The position numbers and the translations under genes are program-made. The notes beneath the pieces were generated by a model, which searched no databases, was not told the DNA's origin, and saw only the letters and a list, made by a program, of their open reading frames with translations. A stretch of 64,000 nucleotides of DNA from Metallyticus violacea (lineage: Eukaryota; Arthropoda; Insecta; Mantodea; Metallyticidae), in assembly GCA_030762175.1 (NCBI GenBank), contig CM060833.1, positions 163,209,501-163,273,500 of the forward strand. The letters are read 5' to 3'. Below are positions 23,228 through 35,509 of this stretch, one piece after another; the first letter of the stretch is position 1; each line of letters opens with the position of its first letter.

Positions 23228-23522
23228 TTTATTTGTTTATTTATTTATGGACGCTCTTTAACATCTCAGGTCATCAGCGTCCCATTCAACTCAGGGCGTG
23301 AAACAGCCGACAACTTTTGCTCAGAGGCCTCTCTTTCAGGCTTGAGGTTCTTTTTCGTGCCGTAAATGTACGACACGGGACCCACGGCTTTACTTCCCTT
23401 CCGAAGGAAGCCATACTTAGGATTTTTACGCCCGAAAAAATTCATCAGTTCTGGCCGGGTTCGAACCCGCGATCTTGGGTATAGGAGGCAAGTATGGTAA
23501 CCACTACACCACCAGGACCAAC
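23228..23522 (-). repeat. SINE-A copy, minus strand
   Basis: Plus-strand order is tttatttatggacgctcttt, aacatctcaggtcatcagcg, tcaactcagggcgtgaaac, cggctttacttcccttccg, cccgaaaaaattc, then the head with B box ggttcgaacccgcg and gtaaccactacaccaccagg. Nearly complete. Confidence 0.9.
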
Positions 23523-24181
23523 GGTAGAAAAGGATAAGGAAATAGCACTTGAAATAGTGATAAGGGTATACGGATATGCGAAAAACTGCACATACTCCTA
23601 TTATACTCATTACAAGGCTTAGTGAACGAAAAATTGTAACCTGCTAAATAAACCAGTGTGTTAAGCCAAAATGTTCAAACTTTCTTATTTGAAAAACTCT
23701 ATAGTTTACCTGTTTTAAATCAATATACTGGGCATTCTGTGACAGAGAAAATGTAAACTTTTAATAGAAAATAGAAATAAAATTGTACAGAAACTTAAAT
23801 TTAAACATTTTAAAAATGGGTTCTCGATACTCAAGAAGTATCGATATCAACAATACTTCTGTACATGAGCTCGATATGCTTTCGATTCTTTGTTAATATT
23901 CATAAAACACTTATTACTTAATAAGAACTCAGCACGTTTTAAAATGGTCGCAAGGAATCCGTGTCTCATTAATAAACTTCTAAATAACAGTAGCAGGTAT
24001 CAAGATTGGGTGAGGTTCTAAGCAAGACCGCAGGTCCCTTCTGCATTGTTACAGATTGTCTGGGCTATAACCTTCTTTAAAAAACACGTACCAGGGCAAT
24101 AAAACGTATGAATTACAATTTAAAATATATATTTTTAACGTACTATTTAATTAATTTCCAGTATAATTTTCATTTTTCGTT
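23523..24181. other. No recognisable feature
   Basis: AT-rich DNA without recognisable coding or repeat content. Confidence 0.4.
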
Positions 24182-24253
24182 GAACCTGGCCGGTATCCGC
24201 CATCTTGGGTTTATGAGGCACGCTTGGTTACTGCTTGACCATCAGGACCGACA
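24182..24253 (-). repeat. SINE-A head fragment, minus strand
   Basis: Only the tRNA-like part remains: plus-strand acctggccggtatccgcc, atcttgggtttatgaggc, gcttggttactgcttgacc, atcaggaccgac. The B box is mutated and the body is absent. Confidence 0.7.
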
Positions 24254-24639
24254 TTTACTCAACTCGGCGAGCAAGCAAATTCATATCTATTTGTTTAATA
24301 TGCATATATGTACTTTTAAAAGAATGACATGAAATTTTTGTATTTTTTTTTTTTTTGGTAAAAATATGAAAAGATCGAGTATTAAATCACGGAAACGGAA
24401 TATTTATACGTATAAGCATCAAGTATAGAAGAAATCCAATATCGGCCCATATACCATAATTTCATTCCGCTACGCAATCCGAAGTTGTATATATTATGCA
24501 ATTTGATTGCTCTTCAGTGGACGTTTAATTCTCAGTATGGTTGGAACTAAAGTGTTGCTGACGCATGGCTCTCAGTAGTGGTTATCACACCAGCTGTTTC
24601 AGTTGCTTTCTATAGAACATGCGTGTAAAACTTTATACT

Positions 24640-25665
24640 GTGCTTTTGTATATTGAAGAGTATGTCGAGAGTGAGATATATGATAGACAACAAATAGTTA
24701 TTTATGATTATGTACAATGGAAACCATACAAGTACTGTAGAAGAGGTTTTCGTGCTGAATTTTGACAAGAGTAACATCCCCAACGGGAAGCGTAATTTTC
24801 ATATTGTGAACAAGATTAATCTTAAAGAATTTTCAGTGATAACAACCCAAAAATAAAATAATCGAGAAAAACTCCTCGAAAATCTTTGACATGGTTAACC
24901 TAGCAAATGCGTACAATCAGCTGCTGCACTTTTATCTATATAAACTACGGCCTTATTTACAATGAAAATTAAACGTAAACATAATAAAATAAGACGCAAA
25001 CGTACGTATTGGCCCATTAAGAACAAGCGAATATCAACTGATTGAAAATGGCTGCTTCTGAGCAGACGGCGGTAGCGTTTATGCGTATGCAAAGTGTAGT
25101 AATTAATTTGCTTGAAGTAATATAAGCAAGAATAGCGTTCCCATAATGCAATTAATCTTTTGTCCATTGACGCCATTCTGTCTACAGAGCTATTGATCCT
25201 CAGCTCTATCATAACTTGCCCTTACACGAAGCATGGAAATGCAACTCTAAAATATTGTAACGGTGACAAATCAATTGGAATTCGCAATTAATGCAATTCA
25301 TGTATCTGTGGAAGTTACTCCCTTCGGCTCTCTCCGTCGTCATCGGGACTTGCAGCAGCAAGAAGCAAGAGTTTCATTTTATTTTCGTACTCTGTTTATA
25401 GATAAATTCTACCATGAGCTCTACAAACAGAACAGCTGTTGGACCTTACAAGCTTCTAAGTTTACGTTTATGTTTACGTTACGTTTAATTTTCATTGTGA
25501 ATGGGGCCTTACTGCTGTTGAAATAAAACCAGTGTGGGCGCTGAAGGGAGGCAGTATAGAATGTTCCGGAGAATGAATTGCGGCGAGGGTATCAAAATCT
25601 TCCGAAAGGAGTACATGCCTCACAGCGGAGAGCAAGCACTTTGAGCCTCTACTAAGCGAGTGAGA
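24640..25665 (+). mobile_element. IS630/DUF4817-type transposase relic, interrupted by a MITE
   Basis: The N-terminal part at about 24655-24895 reads EYVESEIYDRQQIVIYD, then a cysteine/arginine patch and, after stops, SRKTPRKSLTWLT. This resembles the first domain of DUF4817 transposases and the sister relic at 38690-39065. The C-terminal part at about 25600-25665 reads CLTAESKHFEPLL, equivalent to CLTAEGRYFEHIL in the copy at 40375-40557. Between the two parts lies the 561 bp Harbinger-like MITE, and some coding DNA is also missing. Multiple stops make it a pseudogene. Confidence 0.65.
24948..25508. mobile_element. PIF/Harbinger-like MITE with TTA-type target duplication
   Basis: Two inverted ends: the left (24948, cggccttatttacaatg then aaaattaaacgtaa) matches the reverse complement of the right end (ttacgtttaattttcattg then tgaatggggcc, ending 25508). 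Flanks are CTA (24945-24947) and TTA (25509-25511), fitting a 3 bp TWA duplication with one later substitution. Alignment with the uninterrupted relic near 38990-39040 (ataaaatttctgctg) supports the insertion point. The GGGCC-type ends plus TWA target are those of PIF/Harbinger elements. Internal open frames have no recognised domain, so it is treated as non-autonomous. Confidence 0.75.
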
Positions 25666-27807
25666 ACATATTAATTAATATTTACTAGTAAAAATAACGA
25701 AAGAAACAAAAATTGCGCTCTATGATTTCTGACAGCATGATGCGACTTTCCTCTGCAGGTGGCGCGACCTTTATGCGGTGTTTTCCAGTAGATAAATTCA
25801 ATTTCCAATTGCATAGGGAATGAGAACTACATAAAACAATTAGCAGCCTTCATCTCTTCGTTGATAACGACATTAATGATAGAATGCAAATTGAAAGCTA
25901 AGACAATGCCGAAATATTACAACATCCCAGCAGTAAATGCATTTGCGCATAGTAAAACGTATACATAGCTTTCGTGTATCAAGCGTAGAGGATAATACAA
26001 AAGAGTAAATGCTACAGGGCAAATGGAAATGAGTACATTATGAATGTGCTCGTAGCCCAGGAAAATTAACTGCTGTTTTTGCTACAGGCTTAGCAATATA
26101 AATGTTATAGCCAGCGATTAAAGTGCCTGCCACAAGCGATGTGGTGTCGTTAACTTCCAGAGTGCCACATCATTTGCAAAGTTGGAACTCTTGAACGTTC
26201 TAAGGTTTCATCTGCAGCAATTAGGCAGCAATATGGCTTGAGCATTTTGAAATGGCTATTTCCTGTAATATAGAACGTAAAAGGTTTTCTGGAAAACGCT
26301 CTAACATTTCTCTTGTTATTAAATTGTTTTCTCTTGTAACACGACGTTTTTGGTTAGGAATATCGTTCTCCGATCTTCTTTCCCTGAATCCAAGGAAAAG
26401 TTTTCTTAAGTATCTCCATGTGTATTATAACTGGAACGTAAGGAAATTTCGGTACAAGATTCTGTTTCTACACAATTGTCACAAATATTTACTGCTCTAG
26501 TGTGAGTTAAAAAGGTGATATTTCAATACACTAAATTTAATTCACGCACAGTAATACAGTTATTTACACATTAACAGGAACTAGTGCAAACTACCCATTG
26601 ACTTTTTTACAGAGCAGCTTGGCGTCAAAATAAGATCTTGAGCATGAAGATTACAAATCGATAAATTTGGAATTTTGATCGGTCGGGGCTTCGTTGCGGC
26701 GAGAGTTGTCAGCAGATAGCTAACTGAGACGCTTGGTATATAATGATCGGAATCTGTGTGGCCTTTTTTTACCAAATGTTTTAAATCTGCTATTAAACTG
26801 TTACTGTTTCCTTATCCATTAATTGAATGTATAAATAATTAAGAACGCCAAAGGTAATATATATATATATATATATATATTATTAATATTCGGCATTATT
26901 CTATATAGAATGCATTGTTTAGCAATAATTTTTGAAACGGTTACAAGAGAATGGTTTCAATATTAGAATAAAAAATTGAATATATGAGATCTTTAGATGT
27001 TAGCAGAATACCAGCGAAATTTCTTCGCATTTTTGTATACACACGAATGGTGCTATATGCCAGGAATCCTATGATTCGGTCTGGTCGCTTATCTATAGAT
27101 AACCATCTGCAACGGTATGCTTATAACCCAATTAGCCTTCCACAGGTACCAACTTTGGATTGATATAACAAATCATCATCCACAAAATGTTACCTGCTCC
27201 AATGAAGTCTTCGTGGTCTACCGTTGTTTACGATATATCGTCAATATAGTATACACATAACCCTCATTATTTACTCTGTGGAACTTTATCCATGATCTAT
27301 CTGGCTGCTCTAAAAGTTATGACTTTTGCCGGCAAATGTGGCCCAAACATGGAAATAGCTCTTTACCATTGCTTTATCCCTGACCTTCTATTGAGAGCAG
27401 TTTTCCTACTTGCTTCGCAGCCTTAATTTGGGTACTCAGAAATACAGTACATTAACTGGTGAGCTCTTTGATATTTGTACCTAAGCTGTGCTGATTATCT
27501 GCTGTTATTAGAATGTAAAAGTGTATTAAGTAAAGTAGAACCAAATACACAAACACCCACGGTATGAACGAGCCAGTTTGCAAGGTTGAAGCCGCTATGA
27601 ATTCAAAGCAATCTATACAGTAAGGTTTGTGTAAACGCTATTTTTCACCATCATCTTAACACTACGGTTGCATGCATGAAAGGAGCTGCTGGAATATCGT
27701 AAACCTATCATCCCTTGAATTAATGAGATTACATTCAGATTCTAAAGGGCACAAATTGTCTCCTTGGGGGGTTTAATTCTGCGATTGCTCCACACATTGA
27801 AAAATTG
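25666..27807. other. Gene-free stretch with (TA)n at 26857-26881
   Basis: No coding similarity or known repeat recognised. A TA dinucleotide run of about 12 units lies at 26857-26881. Short open frames at 26252-26500 (plus) and 26581-26775 (minus) have no signature. Confidence 0.45.
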
Positions 27808-27993
27808 AAACGATAATTTGGGAAAGGATTTTCTAAGAAAGGAAGCGTTTTAGGTCTAAATTCAGGGTACTTCCCGGCATTTGCCATTTATCAGAACTGA
27901 GCAAAACCTGAAAAACCTCAGTCAGTGGGATTCGATCCCCAGACTTCCCGCTGACGAGTCCGCGCCTAAACGACCTCGGTCACCGTGGCGGTA
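27808..27993 (-). repeat. SINE-B copy lacking its 3' end, minus strand
   Basis: Begins on the plus strand at the ttgggaaaggatttt block, so the last 60-70 bp of the family tail are absent, as expected for a truncated copy. The head is intact up to ggtcaccgtggcgg, with B box ggattcgatccc. Confidence 0.85.
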
Positions 27994-28109
27994 GGGCCAA
28001 CGCCCTACAGATAAACAAGAACTAATGAATGACAGGCGTAAGATTACAAAAAGATAAATATCATAGCTTGCTACTACAAATGGTTACTGAAAAAACAACA
28101 TTGTAAATG

Positions 28110-28168
28110 TGTATGGACGTACGCTAATGGCCAGAGATGTAAAAGAGTGTTCTCAAACAAACCGAAAA
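28110..28168 (+). repeat. SINE-A tail fragment, plus strand
   Basis: The words gctaatggccagagatgt, aaaagagtgttctc and aaacaaacc follow the SINE-A tail (gatgacctgagatgttaaagagcgtccataaataaacc in pieces). Head and body are absent. Confidence 0.55.
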
Positions 28169-28959
28169 CCTAAGGACGTGTTAAATCTTGTCAATTGAGG
28201 CCATTCCTAAATCTCTCTAGCCTGTTATTTTCCAGAAGCTGCAGTAGAGAGTAACGATGAGTAATTAAAGCTACCGAGTTAATAATCGCATTGAGAACAC
28301 TTCGTACCCCATTAATCTCCAAGCAGCAGTATTCTGGGAAACTATCCAATTTGTAGCAGCGTTGTAGTATTTACCAAAGGGATAATGGGACACAATAGAG
28401 AGGCGTTGGGGAGGCTCAAAGCTCTTAAGCATACGAAGTCGAGCTTCGGCTCGAGAAAGCAAAATAAGACATAACTAGAAACAACAGCTTTCAACGCTTT
28501 ACTAGTTATTTAGTATAGAAAGGAGTTATTGCTATGAAACGTGTTTATTGAAACAGTGAGTTACACTTTATTTTCAATTTTATTTGTCTCCTTTATTGTA
28601 ATTGTACAGATGTTCTCGATGCAGACTTTTTAAAGTTTTACTGTGTAATATGCTAAACCGTTAATGTTGACTATTCACTTTACTGGTAATGAAAGATTGA
28701 TATCGATAACTTCAGGCCTACTGGTCGCATTTTCCCTTTCCGCACATCTCCCTTCTGCCGTTTTAAATGCATTTTCAAAGTCGTTTCTGCAAGTGATCAA
28801 TGCTACTACCTAGATCACCTCAATTGGTCAAACCGGACCCTTTCGGTTTCATTTTCAATTAGGAGGAAAGAGAAAAGTGTTAAGGTCAAATCATGTTTTG
28901 ATCAAAAAAAATGTGAGAAGCTACTTTTGTTGTGTGCAACGGTCAGTTTAATCGTCGCG
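28169..28959. other. No recognisable feature
   Basis: The minus-strand frame 28271-28462 has no recognisable motif. A short inverted repeat (gtcgagcttcggctcgag) is at 28439-28456. Confidence 0.4.
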
Positions 28960-29340
28960 AGAGATCGGGGCAAAGTGTTTGTACTTTTTAACGCAGTTGC
29001 CGCAATATGCATAATCTAATTCTCTGTGAACATTTATTTTGATATCGAAGAAAATGAGGAGCTTGCTCTTGGCTTTCCTCTTTAATTGCCCCAATTTTTT
29101 TCCATCTTTGAGTTTAGATTTTTCCATTAAGAGGTTTGTTGCTGATCAAATCCAGATCTCGTCACAATAATAAACCAAGACAAGAATATTTGTAAGTCGA
29201 ATATATTCTGACGAATCCCTTTCAGGACGTCCACGATCAGCTTTCAGAATTTTGGGCACAAATTCGGTAGGGACACAATGCATGCTCAATCCACCAGTTT
29301 TAAGCCGTTTCTTGGCATGTTCCATAACGAGTTCCTATCT
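28960..29340 (-). mobile_element. mariner transposase relic (third lineage)
   Basis: The minus-strand reading gives, in order, GGLSMHCVPTEFVPKIL (compare the mariner linker ...AKFVPKLL), then VYYCDEIWI in the position of the first catalytic-Asp motif (TGDETW-type), then LKRKAKSKLLIFFDIKINVHRE near 29010-29080, which matches the strand after the first Asp in mariners. Stops and frameshifts separate the parts. The sequence is clearly different from the 42394 mariner. Ends were not found. Confidence 0.6.
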
Positions 29341-29462
29341 CGGCAGTAAGATTCAACATCAAACTTCATGACTAAGGTGCTGTGTATTGGCAAATTTCAG
29401 CTGATGGGCCTGGCTAGTTGCTCACCATGTCCTGAAACGATCTTACTACTCAAACACATATT

Positions 29463-29874
29463 TTACAGTTACAACAGTTGCTCAAAATGCCCACCATCGG
29501 CATCGATACGCTTCTGAGTACGTTGATCTACTGATTGAGCAACGTTTGCGAAAGTGTCCTCAGCGATTGCAGCACATGCCGTTTCAATTTCTTCCCGAAG
29601 TGCTGCCAGTGTAGCTGGTTTTTCTACGGTATACAACATCCTTAAGAGTTCCCCATAGGTAGAAGTCCAACGGAGTTAGATCCGGAGAACGCGGTGGAAA
29701 CTCAATCGGACCTCTTCGTCCTTTCCAGTGTCTTGGAAGACTGTCATCAAGGTATGTAAGTCACATCTGTTTACAGAATATCATACTTCACGTTACTGTT
29801 GTTTTTCGGTGCAACTTTGAAATATATTAAATAAATATCTACTGTGAAAGTGTGTATACATTTTTGGCACCCTC
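29463..29874 (-). mobile_element. IS630/DUF4817-type transposon, copy 2 (deletion derivative)
   Basis: Closely similar to the left part of the element at 13274-14174. It contains the coding segment for ...KPATLAALREEIETACAA...DADGGHFEQLL (minus) and the WIGRRG block, then jumps to the 5' leader and inverted repeat. The right end reads tatacatttttggcaccctc (ends 29874), giving the complete terminal sequence that copy 1 has lost. The left inverted repeat is missing. Confidence 0.8.
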
Positions 29875-32033
29875 GGTATATACTGTGTGAAATGTAAAGT
29901 AATTATGTTGATATTAATTTCATGTGCCGTATTATTTACTTAGGATTCTAAAGGCAGTAAGGGCCAGCAGCTTAAGCGGTTAGGGGAGGCATAGTGGAAA
30001 GCCCGATGCCAGGGTTTGTGTGTGCATTCATTTGAAAAATTGTAGTAGTATAAAGAACCTGCACCAGCAAATCATTAGTAAGGCGAAAGCATAAAAAAAT
30101 TATTACAAAGGTAACCATAATACAGTACATTCTTCTTAAATGTTGTAACTTTGTAAAACAGCAAGTGAGCAAACTACAATATGTCATTCATTCAAAGAGC
30201 CTTTGGAAATCTATAAATATGTCTTGACGACAAAGCTAATATAATGTGGACCATTCGAGTTCAAAATTAACCACACTAAAGCTTGAAAGTTCGTTGAATA
30301 CTGTGCAGGAAACCACGTGATAGCAAAATAACAATTTTTTATCCAGTGGAATTTAAATAAAATGGGAAAATCGTTAGAAACCTTGCAGGAAGCACCGTAG
30401 TATGAATAAATTTGCAATCTATCAGCCAACAAAAATACACTAATGATGCTACAAACGTTTTTGTACTCGTGAATGTTAACCCGAAATGGAATGCTTGGTT
30501 TTTGATTAGAGTAAGTTAAATGTATGTCACAATAAGAAGTTTTAGTGGCGTGTGTTAAAGTAATGAATATAATTATATCGCGGCTTGGATGCGCGCGGGG
30601 TCTTACGGGAAGTTCTGACGGACTGCAGGCTCTTGGGTGTAAAGCTTATGAACTTTGAACTTTATTAGTGATGAATTTATTGTAAGATCCCCCGTTTTGT
30701 TATGAAGTTCTTTGGCATTGTGCTGGGAAATGTGAGTTTTTGAGAGGATATGGGCCTAATTGTATTATTCCGGCGTTGAGAATATTCGATTTCCGAATCG
30801 AAAACATGATCCGCTGTCACTTCAATTACTGGTGAAAATTGTAATATAAAAACATTGTTTGGCTAAACTGCGTGTTGGAGCTACTTCTCCGTTACCCGGA
30901 TACCGATATTTAACTTTTACCAACCTTTCCCTCACATGTCATCTACACATATTTGAGGAGACTGGTGAATGTTGAACGAGAGGAGGAAAGCGGTGAACCA
31001 GAAATCTTCGTCAACTTGACGGCTTCGCCTTTCCCAAATCTTATCTAATCATTGCTAAGGAGTTGCTCAGATTTTGAAGCACACTTGCTGTTCTCTGGCC
31101 AGATACATAACTCCAAATAAAAGGGCGTTTCAAAAAGCAAGTCCATTCAGCTCAATAAACTTTCATACACTTATTCTCAAGTAGTGCTAATAGTACTCCG
31201 ATAATAATAATCTCAGTTTGGACGATCAACAAACTTTTAGTGCTTATCTTACAAATGGTTGTTTGCTTTTCTAAATTTTTGTTCCTTTTTCTTCAAATAT
31301 TCTGCATGTAATTTTTATGGTACAAGTGCCGAGGAAATATGTCTAAAATATTAAGAGAACAACACTTTGTATAAAATGCGCACAACCTAATCACGTTATT
31401 TTAGATATAAAGACACAGTAAATAAAATTGAATAGTACCATTAGAAAAACAGATATTTTATAGAAATTTGTAATGCTAATAATACCACAAGTTAACCAGA
31501 AATATTTATATGCATAAAAAGACAAATGTTCCGACAAGTTTTTGCACACAGTAACACAAATTATTTTGCATTCAGAAAGAAAGCGCTGCCTAAACGAACC
31601 TTCGCTCTTTGAGCTTATTAAGCAAATATAGGCAATCTTTGAATTGGTTTGTTTTATTACTCCCATGAAGCACAAGAGCTGCTTGTGGATTTGTGGGAGT
31701 GAAATTGCTGAAGCCAAAGGAGAGTTTATGTTTGTGAGACAGGAAATTGGAAACAGGCGGGAAATGTTCCGAAATTCCGCAAAAGGAACTATTTGTGGCG
31801 GCGTTATTCTGTCTCGTAGTCTGTGTTGTCATGGATGCGAGATATATATTTACATACTGCCTGACTATCGTTGCTTCAGATGGGTGGATGCCAAACGCTA
31901 ACATTTCGGACATCGGTTGGGGGGGGGGGTGGGTTTATGAACATAATATAATTTTTCACGAGTAATTGGGTATTACTTAGCTACCATCGTCTGTCTTTAG
32001 TTCAAAAAGTTCGTATTTTTGACAATCTAATCC
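29875..32033. other. Gene-free stretch
   Basis: No recognised repeat or gene. Overlapping open frames at 31391-31965 on both strands have no domain signature. A G-run of about 11 bases lies near 31919-31929. Confidence 0.45.
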
Positions 32034-32312
32034 ACGTCTGTACGAGTGACTGAGGTCATTAAAGCGCGGATTCTTGAGCGGGGGGTTTGGGGTTCGATCC
32101 CCACCAGTATTGCCCTCCCAGACTGAGTTTTTTTCAGATTTCCCTCAGTCCTCATAAGTGGCAAATCCCAACCTTAGGCTGGATTGCTTCCTTCCTTTAA
32201 AAAAAAAATAAAATAAAAAAAATCTTTTCCCAATATATTTCATTCCATGTATCACCCACCAGTGCCTATGGTGCCTCAGCAGTTAAAACGGGTGTCAAAC
32301 ACTATTTAAAAA
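32034..32312 (+). repeat. SINE-B copy, plus strand
   Basis: Head gtgactgaggtcattaaagc, B box ggggttcgatcccc, cctcagtcctcataag, gcaaatcccaacc (with loss of the gggaggtacc block), an expanded A-rich patch at 32199-32222, then cctatggtgcctcagcag and tail tcaaacactatttaaaa. Confidence 0.85.
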
Positions 32313-34330
32313 GTCTGTACAATATTTTGAAAAAAATTAAAATGTTCGGTTTTTACAATTTACGTGTAATTAAAAAATTAAATACTTTACTTTGTTATTA
32401 CCTGATTAGACAACAATTTACATTTATTAATCGACTTAAATAATTCAATATTGTATATATATAGTTACCAAATTATGTATTATTATTTTTATTTTGTTAT
32501 ATTACTTTCGAAATGTAAAAATTAATCTTCATTTCCTACTAAAGTACTTGAAATTAATATTAAAAACAATGAATTAATGAAAGAATGGTGTACCTTATAA
32601 CTGATATTTCTTGAATTCTTTGCACTTTCCACAAGGGACTTAGAGCTATTTTGTAGAATCCTTGACACAAATTCTGATTACATTCTGTCTATCGTATTAC
32701 CATGAATTATTACACTATACACTAAATATTCGTTCCACGGCTGCATATTGACAATTATATCAAGCACACACACACACATTATTTTGAATGTATTTTAAAC
32801 ACACATTTTTCCGAAAAACACCACATTATAGTTTACTATAGCCCATTATCCTTACTATCAAATGTCGATGACATTATTGATTTGAAAGTGTACACCCATA
32901 AGGCATAATTCATTAATTTTATCTCCCAGACCAATCAAGGCATAGAATGAAAACAATTATTTGCACAAATCGAGTACAAGAGCATTTTTGCAATAGAAAA
33001 CAACCGTGATTCTTTCTTGCGTGATGCAACAAGAGAAAGCGAACGCAGCAAACAAAAGATGCATGTTGACAACAGCTGTTATTTATAATAGAACTTTGTT
33101 TTTAAAGACATCAGAGAAACAAGCATGATTTTAATATATTAACACCATGTTAGATCACATGCACAAGAGTGCGCTAACACAACAGCACTAAGGAGCATTC
33201 ATCACTAGCACTGCAGTTCTCAAGATAGGCCAAAGGTTAAAATTAGGTGCACTCTGCTGTTTTATACAGACGTATGCAGCCCATACCGAGATGTGATCAA
33301 CAAAGGAATATCTTAATACTTTCAGACATAATTTCTAGCGCTAAAACTAACTTTGAAATATTTTGTTAGCTTACTGCGTAATGTACGCGTGGCACTTCCG
33401 GTTCCCACCTATGAGAGGTGTTCAAGTTGAGACATGTCAGTTCCGCCTGCTCTGAAATATGCTGCTCTGAAATTCTTCTTTTGTCTCAACAAATCTTCAG
33501 CTGAGGCCTATGCAATGTCATAGGAGGCCTATGGGTTTTGTTTTTTTTTCATTCCCTGTAACACAGCTTAAGATCGTTTAAATAGTTTAAAGGGGGGAGG
33601 CAATAAATTTTAAAGCAAACTGCACCCACACTTATGTATGTGTTCTAAAGGAAGGAAATTGCTGTCATTGTGATTGTTAAATAACATTAAGAGCACTTTC
33701 AGAAATTCTGAAAAGTTCACAAGGTATCATTCACATGTTCGTAACTTAAAAGTTGCACAGGGAATGTGTTTGTGCGGGTGGGTTACAAAACTGCTGATTT
33801 CCGAACAAAAGAACTTTCTGAGCACATGCGATATAGGAATGGATCTTTTCATTAAACCGCGAGCTAATACTGAGCACAAGACAAATGGAAATTAGGAACC
33901 CTTTTCTTTTTCTCCCGTAGCGCCAATTTAGCCACCTGTACATTAAAACATCGTCTTCACTGGAAGACGACATGTCTTTCACTGGATTAGAAGACTGACG
34001 CAGACACTAAAGAGTCAAGACGGGATCAAATTTATCTTGACGCTGACTTGACGCATGCCGTTGTGTGATCTCTCTTGAGCGACATTCTCGTATTTATTAT
34101 CCCATTATTTTGCATTTGTCAAATTTGGTGAGAGCGTTTCAACTGTTTATATTTGCTCCCACTATCCTGACATGACGCTAGTGCAGTTGTGTAGGAATGC
34201 TAACTGAAGGCACAAATACAACTATACTGCATTGTTAATGGACATAAATAAAATAAACATATCGCCGGTTAAGGGTCAGGTTAAACAGATAGAACTCTCC
34301 CTCCTTCACTTAATGTAAACCCAGCTCAGT
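32313..34330. other. Gene-free AT-rich stretch
   Basis: Contains a short (CA)n at 32766-32778 and imperfect inverted repeats at 33494-33535 (aggcctatg/cataggaggcct) and 33949-33974. Nothing else is recognisable; the frame at 33674-33895 lacks any signature. Confidence 0.45.
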
Positions 34331-34829
34331 AAACCGCCATGGGTGGTCGAGGTCGTTAAGGCGCGGATTCGTGAGCGGGAGGTCTAGGGTTTGAATCCCG
34401 TCAGGATCGTCCTCCCTAACTGAGGTTTTTTCCAAGTATAAATCATATAGAATCAAAAAAAAAAAAATAATAATTAACCTATATGGTTTAAACAGCAATA
34501 AAAATTATATTTAATCTCACATTTAAATAAACTTCTCCCTAATCATAAACCGATTAATCTTACTACAATGGGTATACTTTTCATAGTTAATGGTAAACAA
34601 ATTATATAAGGATTAAATAAAAATAATCAATTCATCATTCTTCCCAGGTTTTCCTCAGTCCTCATAAATGACAAATGCCGGGGAGGTACCCTAAACTTAA
34701 GCCTGGAACGTTTCCTTACATAAAAAAATCCTTTCCCAATATATCACTTCATCTCATGTATCATCAGTGTCCCCCGCCTGTGACACCTAAGTAGTAAAAA
34801 CGGGCGTTAAACACTAATAAAAAAAAAAA
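34331..34829 (+). repeat. SINE-B copy split by an AT-rich insertion of about 210 bp
   Basis: The first half (34331 to about 34434) has head ggtcgaggtcgttaaggcgc, the B box, and ends at gaggttttttcca. The second half resumes at about 34646 with ccaggttttcctcagtcctc and runs to cgttaaacactaataaaa. In uninterrupted copies these halves are adjacent (ttttttccaggttttcc). The intervening 34435-34645 is very AT-rich, has no clear inverted ends, and may be flanked by a short CCA-like duplication. The inserted sequence is unidentified. Confidence 0.85.
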
Positions 34830-35457
34830 CTAATGCAGCTCAGTAACGCTTACTATTATGTGTTGTGGGAACACTCGATTCAAAATAACGATAGCTCCTT
34901 TCTTCGCTGTCTGCAAATGTAAAATAAGCAATAAGACAGTGTGTTTGTAAATATGGTCTTGTTAATTTCTTTAACTATTCAATAGATTAGAGTTTCGTGC
35001 TCTCGAAGCCGAACCTTTACACCACCCCTTTAAGGCAAAGTGCGCTGATCAGCAATTAACTCATTCGTCCAAATTGAATCGCGCTAAAATTCAATAAATT
35101 TAATTACCCAGTATCTCTCACTAAAACATAAACATAAGATAAATGTGCATCTTTCATTACAGCTTCACACTTGGTTTTCCCACAGTTTCTTTCAGCTGTT
35201 ATGGGAAATCTTTGTAAAACGAAAATTTGTTACAACGACGTTGATAGTTATTAAACTGATAATGCATTATGAATCATCAAAATTAATTTCGTTACCATAA
35301 CGTAGTGTTTGTCTGCAGTAAAATGGCTTGGTCACAAGTTTTAGTTGCAAAATTCTTTTTCAGTGTGCTTCCATATTTTAGGTTTATTTTAATGTGAGTA
35401 CATCTGTTGAATATATAATTTTTGCCCACACACTATAGCCTGATTGATCATTCATCA
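34830..35457. other. No recognisable feature
   Basis: AT-rich; no coding or repeat signal was identified. Confidence 0.4.
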
Positions 35458-35500
35458 ATACGCAGAGATGTTAAAGGCCGTTCATAAATAAACCAAAACC
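35458..35500 (+). repeat. SINE-A tail fragment, plus strand
   Basis: Contains gcagagatgttaaaggccg and ttcataaataaaccaaa, the last ~40 bp of SINE-A, with nothing of the head. It abuts the Tc1-like relic. Confidence 0.65.
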
Positions 35501-35509
35501 ATTCATCAC

